Source: Bugula neritina
Lineage: Eukaryota > Bryozoa > Gymnolaemata > Cheilostomatida > Bugulidae
Direction of reading: 5' to 3'
DNA: 60,000 nucleotides
NCBI GenBank assembly: GCA_964035545.1
Contig: OZ037766.1
Coordinates: forward strand, 19,125,581-19,185,580
Below, piece by piece: positions 23,769 through 32,984 of this stretch. Each line of letters opens with the position of its first letter. The first letter of the stretch is position 1. Under the pieces are notes generated by a model. The model was given only the letters and a program-made list of their open reading frames with translations. It was not told where the DNA came from and made no database searches. The position numbers were made by a program, and so were the translations under genes.

Positions 23769-24638
23769 TCACTTTCCTTTCTTTATTACTTGTATGTACA
23801 TCAGAGATTTTGAATCACTGCTCTCGTCAGAAGCTATGCGTTTAGCGACTGCATTTATTCTGCCGTTTCTCTTGGATCTGCAGACCGCTTTGAAGTGGTT
23901 GAATTTCTTGCAGTTACTGCACTGTTTGCCATATGCTGGGCATTTGCGAGGAGGATGATAATTACCACAGTGTCCACAGTTAGATTTAGCAGGATTATTC
24001 GCTTCCTTGTCAGTTGTGCGTAAGCACTGTTTGACATTTTTGTTTGCTTTAGTGGGCTTGTGACCAAGCGTATGAATTGATTCGTCTTCCGCTTTAATAG
24101 CTTTCATATCACTCTGAGAGCTCTCAGCCAATTTGCACTTTTTAATAGCTTTTTTGAGGTCTATGTTTTCTGACTCCTTGAACAATTTTCTCCGCAGTTG
24201 TTCATCGTTGATGCCAAGAAGTAAGGCCTGCATAAAAAAGTCATCGTACATGTCACCCAGGTCACATTCTCTGGCGATCTTATGTAAGTTGGTGACATAC
24301 TCATCTATTGATAAGCATTTCTGTTTTGTCGATAGCAGTTGATGTCTTTTGATTATTTTGTTGGAGGTCTTTTTGCGAAAGTTGTCAAATTTTCCTAGGA
24401 CATCTTTGTAAACATCTTTAGATTCTCCTTCCCCAAACTTGAAACTTTTGCATATGTCTACACCTCTTGGTCCAATGGTCCGCAGTAGAATGGCTATTTT
24501 TATTTTATCCTCTTTGTCAGATTTTTCTGCAGCTATTAGATAATAGTCGAATTCTTCCTTGAAGCGAGACCACTGGGTGGACAACTCTGCACCATCTTGC
24601 AGAGGTTTGGGCATAAGAAAATCTTGTGCAGTTGCCAT
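23769..24638 (-). CDS. Element A gag (289 aa)
   Basis: This open reading frame starts ATG at 24638, 97 bp from the 5' LTR. The N-terminal half is a gypsy-type capsid (WSRFKEEFDYYL, then a central L-x-E-Y-V-x-x-L block). The C-terminal third has two zinc-knuckle-like motifs: CGHCGNYHPPRKCP and CSNCKKFNHFKAVC (about residues 220-253). This layout matches Gag of K02A2.6-type gypsy elements. It would coat the element RNA in cytoplasmic particles. The frame is intact although pol is dead. Confidence 0.75.
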   Translation of the reverse strand: MATAQDFLMPKPLQDGAELSTQWSRFKEEFDYYLIAAEKSDKEDKIKIAILLRTIGPRGVDICKSFKFGEGESKDVYKDVLGKFDNFRKKTSNKIIKRHQLLSTKQKCLSIDEYVTNLHKIARECDLGDMYDDFFMQALLLGINDEQLRRKLFKESENIDLKKAIKKCKLAESSQSDMKAIKAEDESIHTLGHKPTKANKNVKQCLRTTDKEANNPAKSNCGHCGNYHPPRKCPAYGKQCSNCKKFNHFKAVCRSKRNGRINAVAKRIASDESSDSKSLMYIQVIKKGK

Positions 24639-24735
24639 GTTTACAATAACTATTTTTTTATCTTGTATCAGGTATCAGGAACTAGCTGTAGTATAGGTAG
24701 AGTTCAGTGTGATAACTTCCTCACTCAAGGCACCA

Positions 24736-25152
24736 TGTTTATGTCAGTGAGTATTCCAATGTTTTGTAATTGTTATTGTAATTGTTTGTGAATAAACAAA
24801 TATTGAGATAAGGAGGTTTGGATTAGTTTCGAGTGGTAAGTAATCTTTAATCGGTCTCAAACCATAAGCCAGAGAATGTACTACAAACACACAATAAAGT
24901 AATATTAGTATAAGTAATGCTTAGACACAAAAAGATTATATAACCAGAGTACAGTAGTTACTATGCTACAGAGTATACACATAATACAAATTAATATAAT
25001 AACATTGTGACAATAGAATGATGATGGGGAGGCTAAACATATCAGCGTGTTGGGTTATAACAGTTATAGGTTGAACCGCTACGGAGTATTAGTATTAAGT
25101 ATTTAGCCGATAGCTTGAAGTCTAAGTCAATTGTCAGACGCCTTCATCAACA
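24736..25152 (-). repeat. 5' LTR of element A
   Basis: 417 bp, TGTTTATGTCAG to TCATCAACA on the plus strand. It is followed by ACAGG (25153-25157), the duplicate of 13352-13356. On the minus strand the primer site TGGTGCC begins at 24735, directly at the LTR edge. Confidence 0.85.
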
Positions 25153-25157
25153 ACAGG

Positions 25158-25525
25158 TGAAGAAGCTAAGCGCTTTCATGATGAGGCAACTGAGAGACAT
25201 AATGCTGTAAAATGGTATGACAAAGTTACGAATGAAGAAATATTAAGACGTGCCAATTTGCCAAGCATGGCCGACATCCTTATAGAAAAGAATTTGAGAT
25301 GGCTAGGCCATGTGCACAGGATGGAATATAGCCGGTTACCAAGACAATTGCTCTACTCTCAGCTGAAGGAGGGTAAAAGAAATACAGGGCGACCTAGACT
25401 CAGACTTAAAGATGTTGCTAAGAGGAATATGAAATGGAGAGCAATAAACTTGAGTTCTTGGCAGCAGACAGCTGACAACAGAGCTGCGTGGAGAGCTGCA
25501 ACCAAATTTAAGCCGAATCCATAAA
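25158..25525 (+). pseudogene. LINE C-terminal domain
   Basis: This continues the LINE from 13356 (QVKKLSAFMMRQLR). One frame lesion near 25210 precedes the conserved tail YDKVTNEEILRRANLPSM, RWLGHVHRM, GRPRLRLKDV and SWQQTADNRAAWR. It ends PNP followed by TAA. The tail is typical of LINEs of the craniofacial-development-protein-2-like type and confirms that 7631, 11173 and 25158 belong together. Confidence 0.8.
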
Positions 25526-25541
25526 ACAGTCATAGTCGTAT

Positions 25542-25846
25542 TGTGGTGGCTCGTGGAGCTACCAGCAACACAATACGCAAGGTTGCGTATTGACCCGGAA
25601 CAATGTATTAGCCAATTAGCTAGGCTGTTTTATAAGTAATAGTAGCCGCTTCGCGCTACTAGCTCAGTTGAGGATAGTGCTGAAAACTAAATAGACGTGC
25701 GTATCATTACTGTTGTACATTGGATTTTTATTATGTATTCTTGTATTAAATATAACGATATCTACTCGACTTAACTGGTGAAGTTTCTCTAGTGTTAAAT
25801 AGACTCTCTTGGTGACACATCAACCCTAAATCTGAAAACTATAACA
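25542..25846 (+). repeat. 5' LTR of element D
   Basis: It begins TGTGGTGGCTCG and ends CTATAACA. U3 contains a perfect palindrome, CAATACGCAA-GG-TTGCGTATTG (25571-25592), then GCCAATTAG (CCAAT box, 25611) and TTTTATAAG (TATA-like, about 25628). Confidence 0.9.
25571..25637 (+). promoter_or_regulatory. Element D promoter region: palindrome, CCAAT, TATA
   Basis: The 10-bp inverted repeat with a 2-base loop, the CCAAT box and the TATA-like box are spaced as in an RNA polymerase II promoter, with the TATA about 45 bp after the palindrome. The same set lies in the 3' LTR (from 32709). The assignment is by motif only. Confidence 0.45.
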
Positions 25847-25879
25847 GTGGTGGCAGCAGTGGGATAGTGTATATCAAAG

Positions 25880-26746
25880 ATGGAGACTGAACATGCTAGA
25901 ATGCAACCACCCCCAGTAGAAGGTGAGCGTAGAAATGCTGTTAATCCTGTGAATCGTGAAGGAGAAGAAGCTTATAGACATTGCTTGAAAGCTCCCACCT
26001 TTACTGGGTCGGAAGATGTCGAACAATTTATACAAGAATTTAGAGAGGTAATGGAAGTTGCTCAATGGCCGCATAGAGTGGCCCTTATCAAATTGCGGAG
26101 GGCGGTGACGGAGCAAGCCAAGCCGTACGGAGTGGGAACGGACGTAGACGGCATACTGGCTGCGCTGCGGGCCCGTTTTGGCACCTCCGTCATAGACGCC
26201 AGGACCAAGCTGGAGAGATTGTGCCGCACCCCGCGGACCTCGCTACAAGAACATGCCGCGACGGTGAAGAAGCTGGCGCAGATTGCATATAGCGATCTGC
26301 CAGCACAACACCAAGAGCGTTACACCTATGACGCCTTTGTCCAGTCCCTAAACGACCTGGGCCTAGACCATCACCTACGAGCTAAAGGGATAACCAGAAT
26401 AGAGGATGCCCTGGAGGCTGGAGAAGCTTACCTGTTGGCTACCCAAATGCATCGAGCACAACGGAACCCACCAGTAGTTGGAGTCAGCGCTGCTCGGGCT
26501 ACGACAAGCTCCGAAGCCCTCCCGCTGGAAGCCGAAGTGGACCGTATGGTAGAGATGCTGGGACAATTGGTGACCATTCTGGCCGGTGCTGGCCCCGGTC
26601 AGGCCTTGCGGATGCCCCCAACACCTGTGGGGCAAGGCTGGAGTAGCGCTGATCAGGACCAGGGACAGAAAGGACGACCCCAATACCAGGGGGCGTTAAA
26701 CTGTCACGGCCCGCGGACACTCTCCCTCCCCGCGGGCCGCAACTAA
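25880..26746 (+). CDS. Element D Gag (288 aa)
   Basis: ATG at 25880 is 34 bp past the LTR, close to the primer site. The capsid-like region has FTGSEDVEQFIQEFREVME (about residues 40-58), LAALRARFGTSVIDARTKL and YDAFVQSLNDLGLDHHL, collinear with Gag of element B. A Leu-rich helix (residues 215-232) follows. Unlike element B there is no CCHC zinc knuckle: the C-terminus is LNCHGPRTLSLPAGRN, translated from the frameshift hairpin. RNA binding may instead come from very basic stretches (RRHQPRRRKPRKPR) at the start of the Pol frame. The stop is TAA at 26744. Confidence 0.85.
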   Translation: METEHARMQPPPVEGERRNAVNPVNREGEEAYRHCLKAPTFTGSEDVEQFIQEFREVMEVAQWPHRVALIKLRRAVTEQAKPYGVGTDVDGILAALRARFGTSVIDARTKLERLCRTPRTSLQEHAATVKKLAQIAYSDLPAQHQERYTYDAFVQSLNDLGLDHHLRAKGITRIEDALEAGEAYLLATQMHRAQRNPPVVGVSAARATTSSEALPLEAEVDRMVEMLGQLVTILAGAGPGQALRMPPTPVGQGWSSADQDQGQKGRPQYQGALNCHGPRTLSLPAGRN

Positions 26747-29700
26747 AGGAGTATGGTGGAACACGCCGTCGTCTGTCCGTACGGACCCGGCGGAACATTC
26801 TACCCGAGTGGCAGGTACCACGCAGGACTAGTAGGCCCGCACAACGGCCCAGTACCTTTTCCCTGCCACTCGCTAACCGGTTTCACCGGTTACCTCGGGA
26901 GGAGGAGCCCGCCACTGAAATGGAGCCAGAAGGCCCAGTGGAGAGGCCCAAACCCCGCCGGCACCAACCTCGCCGCCGGAAGCCCCGTAAACCACGGGTG
27001 GAACCCCCGCCGTCCTGTCAAACCAGGACAGCACATGCGGGGGGGGTGAAAGTACAACCACATGGAGAGAGCTATTTCCTACCCGGAAAGGTGGCCGGCA
27101 ACGCCGTCACTTTCCTGCTCGACTCCGGTTGTACTACCAACCTTCTCAGCCGTAGAGTCTTTGAGGCACTGCCCCGCCGGGACAGGGATAGAGTACGACC
27201 GTATACTGGAGAACATGGCACCCTGGCAGACGGGTCATGTATCCCCTTTTATGGTATTATCGAGCTCCCTGGGCGTGTCCGAGATCAGGCTGTACAGGAG
27301 ACCTTTATCATAGGTCAACTGGAGGAAGATGCTATCCTCGGCATGCCCTTCTTGAAGCAACACCAGTGCCGAATAGATTTTAGTAAGTCGGTGGTGCTGA
27401 TGGGCGGGCGAGAACTCGCCTGTGTGGATAAGTTTGGGCGTCCTCTGGTGGGCGGTGTTCAGGTAGTTCGGAACTGCACCGTACCCGGACGCTCCAGAGC
27501 TACTATCCACTGCCGAGTGAACAGCAACCGGATAGCCAGGCTCGGGGTCGTTGAAAGCGCGCACGAAAAGATCCAACTCGCCAGTAGTTTAAACCGACTA
27601 ACTGAGCGAGGGGAGGTCTTAGTGCAGTGCGTCAACCCCTTTACCGAGCCCATTGAGCTCCCAGCTGGGTCAATGCTGGGCCGGTTCCACTCCGTCCAGG
27701 AAGAGGACGTGGGCCCGTCGCTGGGTGACGCGACGGAGGCACCCCCTCGACACCCTATTCAGGGACGAGGGGCAGTCCCGACACATCTCCGGGAGTTATA
27801 CGAAACAGCCAGTGGCGGCTGCGCGAGTAACAGAGAACGCCAAGCTATGGCCAAGTTACTACGCGACTACGGTGATGTGTTCAGCAGCGGGGAGAATGAC
27901 GTGGGACTGACTGGAATTGTCAGACACGAAATACCGCTGACTGCAGGGACAGTCCCTGTCCGGCAGCCCACGCGCAGGCTGGGGCCGGAGAAAGAGAAGG
28001 AGGTTAGCCGACAAGTACGGGATCTTCTGGACCGGGGACTGATAGAGCCCGCCCATAGTGCGTGGAGCTCGCCAGTCGTACTGGTCCGGAAGAAAGACGG
28101 CAGTTGGCGGTTCTGTGTGGACTACCGCAAACTCAATAGCGTAACCATACAGGACGCCTACCCTCTACCTCGTATTGACGAGTCATTGGACGCCCTAGCC
28201 GGCAGCAAGTACTTCAGTACGTTAGACTTGCTAAGCGGCTATTGGCAGGTTCCTCTGAGTCCCGACGCCCAGGAGAAAGCGGCGTTTATCACCAGAGACA
28301 GTTTGTGGAAGTGGAAGGTGCTGCCCTTCGGGTTAACCTCCGCCCCAGCCACCTTCCAGAGGCTGATGGAACAAGTCCTTAGCGGACTCCATTGGAAGAC
28401 ACTGCTGGTCTACCTCGATGATGTCATCGTAATCTCTCCAGACTTCGAGACACATGTCAGTCGTCTGCAGGAGGTTTTCGAGAGACTCCGAGGTGCCGGT
28501 CTTAAGCTCAAACCTTCCAAGTGCGCTCTATTGCAGCCGGAGGTCAAGTACCTGGGGCACGTTGTCGGTCGAAACGGCGTGGCAACGGATCCCGAAAAGG
28601 TACGGGCAGTAGAAGACTGGGTCACCCCCCAAGACTTGACCGGACTCCGGGCTTTCTTGGGGCTGGTAGGGTATTACAGGCAATACATACCAGACTTTGC
28701 GGGCATAGCCCAGCCGTTAAACCGGCTTACCGCAAAGGGAGTGACGTGGCAGTGGACTCCAGTCGAACAAGAAGCGTTCGACCGCCTCAAGGGCTGCCTC
28801 CTAACGGCGCCCATCTTGGCCTACCCAGACCCCACTCTGGAGTACATCCTAGACACAGACGCCAGTGACCAGAATGTTGGCGCTGTGCTGTCGCAAGTGC
28901 AGGAAGGCCGAGAAGTAGTAGTAGCCTACTACAGCAAGTCTCTCTCTCCCGCTGAACGAAATTACTGCACTACCCGCAAGGAGCTGCTGGCAGTAATCAA
29001 GTCAGTGAAGCACTTCAGACCATACCTATATGGCAGGAAGTTCCGGCTGCGTACGGATCATGCCTCGCTGATCTGGTTGTGCAGGAGAGCAGAGCCCTCC
29101 AGTCAGGTCGCCCGGTGGCTCGAAATCCTAGCTGAATTCTCGTACCGGATCGAACACCGACCGGGCAAGAGACACAGCAATGCAGATGGGTTGAGTCGCC
29201 GACCTGACGGAGGTTGCAAACAGTGTCTCAACATCGAGAGGAGGGATGGAGGTCCCCCACGATGCGAGTTGGAGACGCTGGCTCATCACGGAGCACCGTT
29301 TGACTGGGATCAAGGTCAACTCAGGCAAAGAGTTGATGAGTCCCCGGAGGATGTACAAAACCTCCGCGCCAACCCTGTACTGGCCGGTAATGTTCGAGAG
29401 CTGAAGAAGCTCCAAGAAGAGCTGCCGGGAGTCGTGGCAGACATCTACCGGGCCAAAAGGGAAGGGCGACGACCCAGCGAGGAACGCATACGACAGGGAT
29501 GCGCCGAGTTCCGGCTATACTGTCAGCGTTGGGACTCGCTGCGGATCGGGCAGGATGGGTTGCTAACCATCTCGCTAGCTGCCAGCGGCAGACACCCGGA
29601 AAGGAAGAGGGTAGTCTGCCCCACAGCCATCCGCCGTGAGTTGATTTGGGATACTCACAAGCAGGCTCACGCAGGGGTCAAGCGAGTGATATCCAAATTA

Positions 29701-31320
29701 CGACTCCGGTGGTATTGGCCGCAGATGGAGCGTGACGTCCGGCTCAGAGTCAAACAGTGTGAGATCTGCCAGGCCAGTAAGCATAGCCGCCCCCCTGGTG
29801 AAGCAGGACGGCGGAGGCTATATGCTGGTAGGCCCTGGCAAGTGGTCGCTGTAGACCTGGTCGGACCCATGCCCCTGACCCCCAGAGGCAATAATTGGAT
29901 CCTAGTACTAACCGACCACTTTACTAGGTGGGCGGATGCTCTGGCTATCCCAGATGCATCAGCCCCAACAGTGGCCAGGGCACTAGACCAACATGTATTC
30001 TGTTATTTTGGGCTTCCCGAACAGATACACTCTGATCAAGGCGCTCAATTCCAGTCTCAACTGATGAGCGACCTTTGCCACCTCTGGGGAGTAAATCAGA
30101 GCAGGACCACCCCCTACCACCCTCAAGGTAACGGGGTGGTGGAGCGCAACAACCGGATGCTAGGTGATGCGCTCCGGAGTCTCCTCCTTGGACGAGGTCA
30201 AGAGGAATGGGATACGGTGTTGCCGCAAGTCATGCGTGCATACCGTAGCACCCCACACACCAGTACTGGTGAGACCCCAAACCTCTTGATGCTCGGGAGA
30301 GAGACTCGTGTCCCTGACCATCTCACCTATCACGTTCCAGAGCAGGATAACTCAGTCCATGAGTATGCCAGTGAACTAGTGGAACGGATGAAGGCCGCAC
30401 ACGAGATACTGCGCCAACAGCAGTGGAAGGTGCGGCACGAAGATTCCGATGAACCACCCCTCTATCAAAGAGGAGATAAGGTGTGGATGGTCAATTACCG
30501 TAGGCGCCGCGGACAGGCTGATAAGCTGAAGCCTAAGTTCGTAGGCCCCTACGTGGTCGTCGAGGCTATGCCCAATCATACGTACAAGATTGAGCGCTCA
30601 GGACAGGTGTCTATCCAGAATGAGTCTCGCTTGAAACCGTATTGGGCTAGCCCTGACGGAGTGGGAGAAGCCCCCCCGTTGTTAGAGCCCAGGAGGCAGA
30701 CAACGACGCGCGGGCGACGGCGGCATGGACCTGAATACGAAGTGGTCATACCGCGGGAGGAAAACTTGGTGAGAGAGGAGCGGCAGCTTTTGTCAACAGA
30801 AGCGTGTCCGCCACCGCCAAGTCTAATTCCATCACTTCCAGAAACTGAGCCGGTTCCGGAAGTGCAAACCCCCACGGAGGGAGGGGCTCCATCCGGAGAA
30901 CAAGAAGAGGTGACCACTAACGGTGAAGTAGAGACGCCATTAGAGGCCCCTACTAACGAACCGGCAAGTGTGTCACCCCCCCTAGAGAGGGGACAGCGTA
31001 CGAGGAAGCCCCCACCGTATTTGAAAGACTTCATATGTGACTGCATTAGAAGCGGCGCACATGAAAGTCTAGGGGAAAACCGTACGATGAAATGTTGGAG
31101 TTGTGAACCCCACGCAAATATCAACTTTTGCGAGGGCGGAATAGTGGGAGGAATTAATGCGCGTAAAGCAAATAGTTCCGACCTCGTGCCTCAGAAACGA
31201 TGCTCAGCCTTTTCTTATGCTGACATCGCCAAAGGCAGACGTATCTCACAACCAGCTCCAACCTTACCAAGAACGTTGAGTATGGACATTAATACCGAGT
31301 TCCCAGGTAAGCCAGTATAA
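26653..31320 (+). CDS. Element D Pol (protease, RT, RNase H, integrase)
   Basis: The frame is open from 26653. The first ATG is 26920, but translation is most likely by -1 frameshift from gag. Numbered from 26920: protease LLDSGCTTN (Asp 68), RT SSPVVLVRKKDGSWRFC and YLDDV (498-502), RNase H DTDASD (645), integrase HHCC zinc region (HKQAHAG ... CEICQASK), and catalytic D979, D1039, E1075 with 35 residues between the last two. A GPY-type block (KFVGPYVVVEAMPNHTYKI) follows, and no chromodomain. After KPPPYLKDFICD the protein has about 95 extra residues with several Cys (KCWSCEPHANINFC). No lesion is seen. Confidence 0.9.
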   Translation, partial: SGPGTERTTPIPGGVKLSRPADTLPPRGPQLKEYGGTRRRLSVRTRRNILPEWQVPRRTSRPAQRPSTFSLPLANRFHRLPREEEPATEMEPEGPVERPKPRRHQPRRRKPRKPRVEPPPSCQTRTAHAGGVKVQPHGESYFLPGKVAGNAVTFLLDSGCTTNLLSRRVFEALPRRDRDRVRPYTGEHGTLADGSCIPFYGIIELPGRVRDQAVQETFIIGQLEEDAILGMPFLKQHQCRIDFSKSVVLMGGRELACVDKFGRPLVGGVQVVRNCTVPGRSRATIHCRVNSNRIARLGVVESAHEKIQLASSLNRLTERGEVLVQCVNPFTEPIELPAGSMLGRFHSVQEEDVGPSLGDATEAPPRHPIQGRGAVPTHLRELYETASGGCASNRERQAMAKLLRDYGDVFSSGENDVGLTGIVRHEIPLTAGTVPVRQPTRRLGPEKEKEVSRQVRDLLDRGLIEPAHSAWSSPVVLVRKKDGSWRFCVDYRKLNSVTIQDAYPLPRIDESLDALAGSKYFSTLDLLSGYWQVPLSPDAQEKAAFITRDSLWKWKVLPFGLTSAPATFQRLMEQVLSGLHWKTLLVYLDDVIVISPDFETHVSRLQEVFERLRGAGLKLKPSKCALLQPEVKYLGHVVGRNGVATDPEKVRAVEDWVTPQDLTGLRAFLGLVGYYRQYIPDFAGIAQPLNRLTAKGVTWQWTPVEQEAFDRLKGCLLTAPILAYPDPTLEYILDTDASDQNVGAVLSQVQEGREVVVAYYSKSLSPAERNYCTTRKELLAVIKSVKHFRPYLYGRKFRLRTDHASLIWLCRRAEPSSQVARWLEILAEFSYRIEHRPGKRHSNADGLSRRPDGGCKQCLNIERRDGGPPRCELETLAHHGAPFDWDQGQLRQRVDESPEDVQNLRANPVLAGNVRELKKLQEELPGVVADIYRAKREGRRPSEERIRQGCAEFRLYCQRWDSLRIGQDGLLTISLAASGRHPERKRVVCPTAIRRELIWDTHKQAHAGVKRVISKLRLRWYWPQMERDVRLRVKQCEICQASKHSRPPGEAGRRRLYAGRPWQVVAVDLVGPMPLTPRGNNWILVLTDHFTRWADALAIPDASAPTVARALDQHVFCYFGLPEQIHSDQGAQFQSQLMSDLCHLWGVNQSRTTPYHPQGNGVVERNNRMLGDALRSLLLGRGQEEWDTVLPQVMRAYRSTPHTSTGETPNLLMLGRETRVPDHLTYHVPEQDNSVHEYASELVERMKAAHEILRQQQWKVRHEDSDEPPLYQRGDKVWMVNYRRRRGQADKLKPKFVGPYVVVEAMPNHTYKIERSGQVSIQNESRLKPYWASPDGVGEAPPLLEPRRQTTTRGRRRHGPEYEVVIPREENLVREERQLLSTEACPPPPSLIPSLPETEPVPEVQTPTEGGAPSGEQEEVTTNGEVETPLEAPTNEPASVSPPLERGQRTRKPPPYLKDFICDCIRSGAHESLGENRTMKCWSCEPHANINFCEGGIVGGINARKANSSDLVPQKRCSAFSYADIAKGRRISQPAPTLPRTLSMDINTEFPGKPV
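26695..26739 (+). promoter_or_regulatory. -1 ribosomal frameshift signal between gag and pol
   Basis: The slippery heptamer G-TTA-AAC (26695-26701) is aligned in the gag frame as X-XXY-YYZ. After a 5-base spacer comes a 10-bp GC-only stem, CGGCCCGCGG (26707-26716) with CCGCGGGCCG (26730-26739), and a 13-base loop. Pol is in the -1 frame, open from 26653, and the gag stop is at 26744, so the overlap is 26653-26746. GUUAAAC is a known functional slippery site (equine arteritis virus). A GGAG at 26748 could pair with the loop as a pseudoknot. Confidence 0.7.
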
Positions 31321-31337
31321 GTCTTGTATTCCTATTC

Positions 31338-32411
31338 ATGGAAACGGGCTCGATGCCAGTAGATTCTGAACTAATTCAGCAGATTGAATCAGAATTACTG
31401 GGAACCACGTTTCATGTGAATGACGATGAAGACACTGTAATGGCCGATGGTCTGTTAGACCTGGAGCTAGACACTGTTCTTGGTCAGTCCACACATGATT
31501 CACCAGTTCCTCGAGTGCATTCCAAAAGCAGTGACTCCCAGGCTAGCAACGGTCGACAGTCACTAGAATTAGGTTGTAAAGATCCACCGCGATCTAACAC
31601 TAATTCTACTTTTGTAGACACACTCGCGCCCGTCTCTCCGGGCATGCCTTCTCTAGAGATGGCGTGGGACTCAGAGCCGGCCCCAACAACTTCTACCACC
31701 AGGAAACTGCCACCCCAGTTGGAAGCAACCTCCAACTGGATTACCCCTGCCACAGAGAGAGAGATCAGGACCCATCAAGGAGGTGAGGGTAATCGTGAAT
31801 GCAACCTCTGCCAGCAGCGATTCACGACCCACCGCAGACTAAAAGTACACTTGCCGCAACACTACATCACCACTTTCTGCCCTTGCGGAGAATATAGCTA
31901 CAATCGTGATTACCTGTTGCGGCACCAACGTACTATGCAGTGTTATCAAGGGCATGTCTATGAAGTAGACGAATCATCCTATCCTGCCTTTCTCAACGCC
32001 ATCAAACCACTCATCACTGACTCAGCTCGGCTATCTCGCCTGGAGCAAGGCTTCCCTTCCCCGCGACCCATCATCTCTAAAGCCGCAGATAAACCTACAC
32101 AGTCTACTAACTCTCCACCTCACAGTCCTATACGCATGCCGCATACCTTTCCTCGTGTCGTACTACAGAGAGTAGACACAAATGCGTATACACTCCCTCC
32201 TCCCCTTCCATCCTCAGAGCGGAAAAGACACAGGCAGCCAACTTCCTCTCGCTCGTCCCCCTGGGCCCGTAACCTACGTGAGGTAGAAGCTAGGGCGCAT
32301 GACTTGGAGCAAGAAGTGTACAGGCTGGCCCCACGGGTACAGGCAGCATCCAGTGAACTCAAATACTTACAGGAGTCTATTAAACGCATGAAGCGTGCGG
32401 CCCGCAGTTAA
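31338..32411 (+). CDS. Third ORF of element D: zinc finger and coiled coil (357 aa)
   Basis: It starts ATG 18 bp after the pol stop, in a different frame, and ends at TAA 32409. Residues 1-150 are acidic and Ser/Thr/Pro-rich, probably disordered. Residues 155-175 form a C2H2 finger (C155, C158, H171, H175; C-x2-C-x12-H-x3-H). Residues 181-202 form a second finger-like unit (C181, C183, H196, C202). A Pro-rich, basic region follows (SSERKRHRQP). The last 40 residues are a likely coiled coil (REVEARAHDLEQEVYRLAP). It sits where env lies in errantiviruses but has no signal peptide or membrane segment. The function is unknown; nucleic-acid binding is an inference. Confidence 0.8.
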   Translation: METGSMPVDSELIQQIESELLGTTFHVNDDEDTVMADGLLDLELDTVLGQSTHDSPVPRVHSKSSDSQASNGRQSLELGCKDPPRSNTNSTFVDTLAPVSPGMPSLEMAWDSEPAPTTSTTRKLPPQLEATSNWITPATEREIRTHQGGEGNRECNLCQQRFTTHRRLKVHLPQHYITTFCPCGEYSYNRDYLLRHQRTMQCYQGHVYEVDESSYPAFLNAIKPLITDSARLSRLEQGFPSPRPIISKAADKPTQSTNSPPHSPIRMPHTFPRVVLQRVDTNAYTLPPPLPSSERKRHRQPTSSRSSPWARNLREVEARAHDLEQEVYRLAPRVQAASSELKYLQESIKRMKRAARS

Positions 32412-32679
32412 CTCGAATCTACCTACAACTCCATACTACTCATTCCCCTACCTCTCTGTGGCATTCCCTACCGTAATGGTGGCACGTACTCTACATGTAG
32501 ATAGGACCTTCTCTTGCTTATTACTTAGTGTGCACGTTATATATACCTGTATATTTTTTTTATCAGTTGTTGTTTTTTTTGTATATACTTTTATACTGTT
32601 CTCTTACCCCCCCGAAGTATACGTTTTTTTTATGTGAGTTTATTTTATCAGAAAGTGGGCTTTCTGCTGGAGGGGGCAG

Positions 32680-32984
32680 TGTGGTGGCTCGTGGAGCTAC
32701 CAGCAACACAATACGCAAGGTTGCGTATTGACCCGGAACAATGTATTAGCCAATTAGCTAGGCTGTTTTATAAGTAATAGTAGCCGCTTCGCGCTACTAG
32801 CTCAGTTGAGGATAGTGCTGAAAACTAAATAGACGTGCGTATCATTACTGTTGTACATTGGATTTTTATTATGTATTCTTGTATTAAATATAACGATATC
32901 TACTCGACTTAACTGGTGAAGTTTCTCTAGTGTTAAATAGACTCTCTTGGTGACACATCAACCCTAAATCTGAAAACTATAACA
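32680..32984 (+). repeat. 3' LTR of element D
   Basis: Same length and, by eye, same sequence as 25542-25846. It is preceded by gagggggcag and followed by GTAT, the target duplicate. Confidence 0.9.

Larger units (their letters stand above)
13357..25152 (-). mobile_element. Ty3/gypsy LTR retrotransposon A, minus strand
   Basis: LTRs are at 13357-14193 (3' LTR, enlarged by a solo LTR) and 24736-25152 (5' LTR, 417 bp). ACAGG is duplicated at 13352-13356 and 25153-25157. The primer site, read on the minus strand, is TGGTGCCTTGAG next to the 5' LTR. A polypurine tract AAAAGAAAAGGAGA abuts the 3' LTR at 14194. Gag lies at 24638-23769, a protease piece at about 23730-23655, and pol at 17082-14324. 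Element B and an associated deletion removed the region between protease and RT. The copy is dead. Confidence 0.85.
25542..32984 (+). mobile_element. Full-length young Ty3/gypsy retrotransposon D, 7.44 kb
   Basis: Both LTRs (25542-25846 and 32680-32984) are 305 bp and look identical by eye. GTAT is duplicated (25538-25541, 32985-32988). GTGGTGGCAGCAG follows the 5' LTR as primer-binding-site candidate, and a purine-rich ctggagggggcag precedes the 3' LTR. Order: gag (25880-26746), -1 frameshift signal, pol (to 31320), third ORF (31338-32411). No stop or lesion is visible. It is GC-richer than its surroundings, and it is inserted in the 3' UTR of the LINE. It is probably competent or recently so. 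Confidence 0.9.

Noticed and set aside
31338-32411. The third ORF of element D as an envelope gene
   Set aside because: There is no signal peptide, no transmembrane segment and no furin-like site; it has zinc-finger motifs and a coiled coil.
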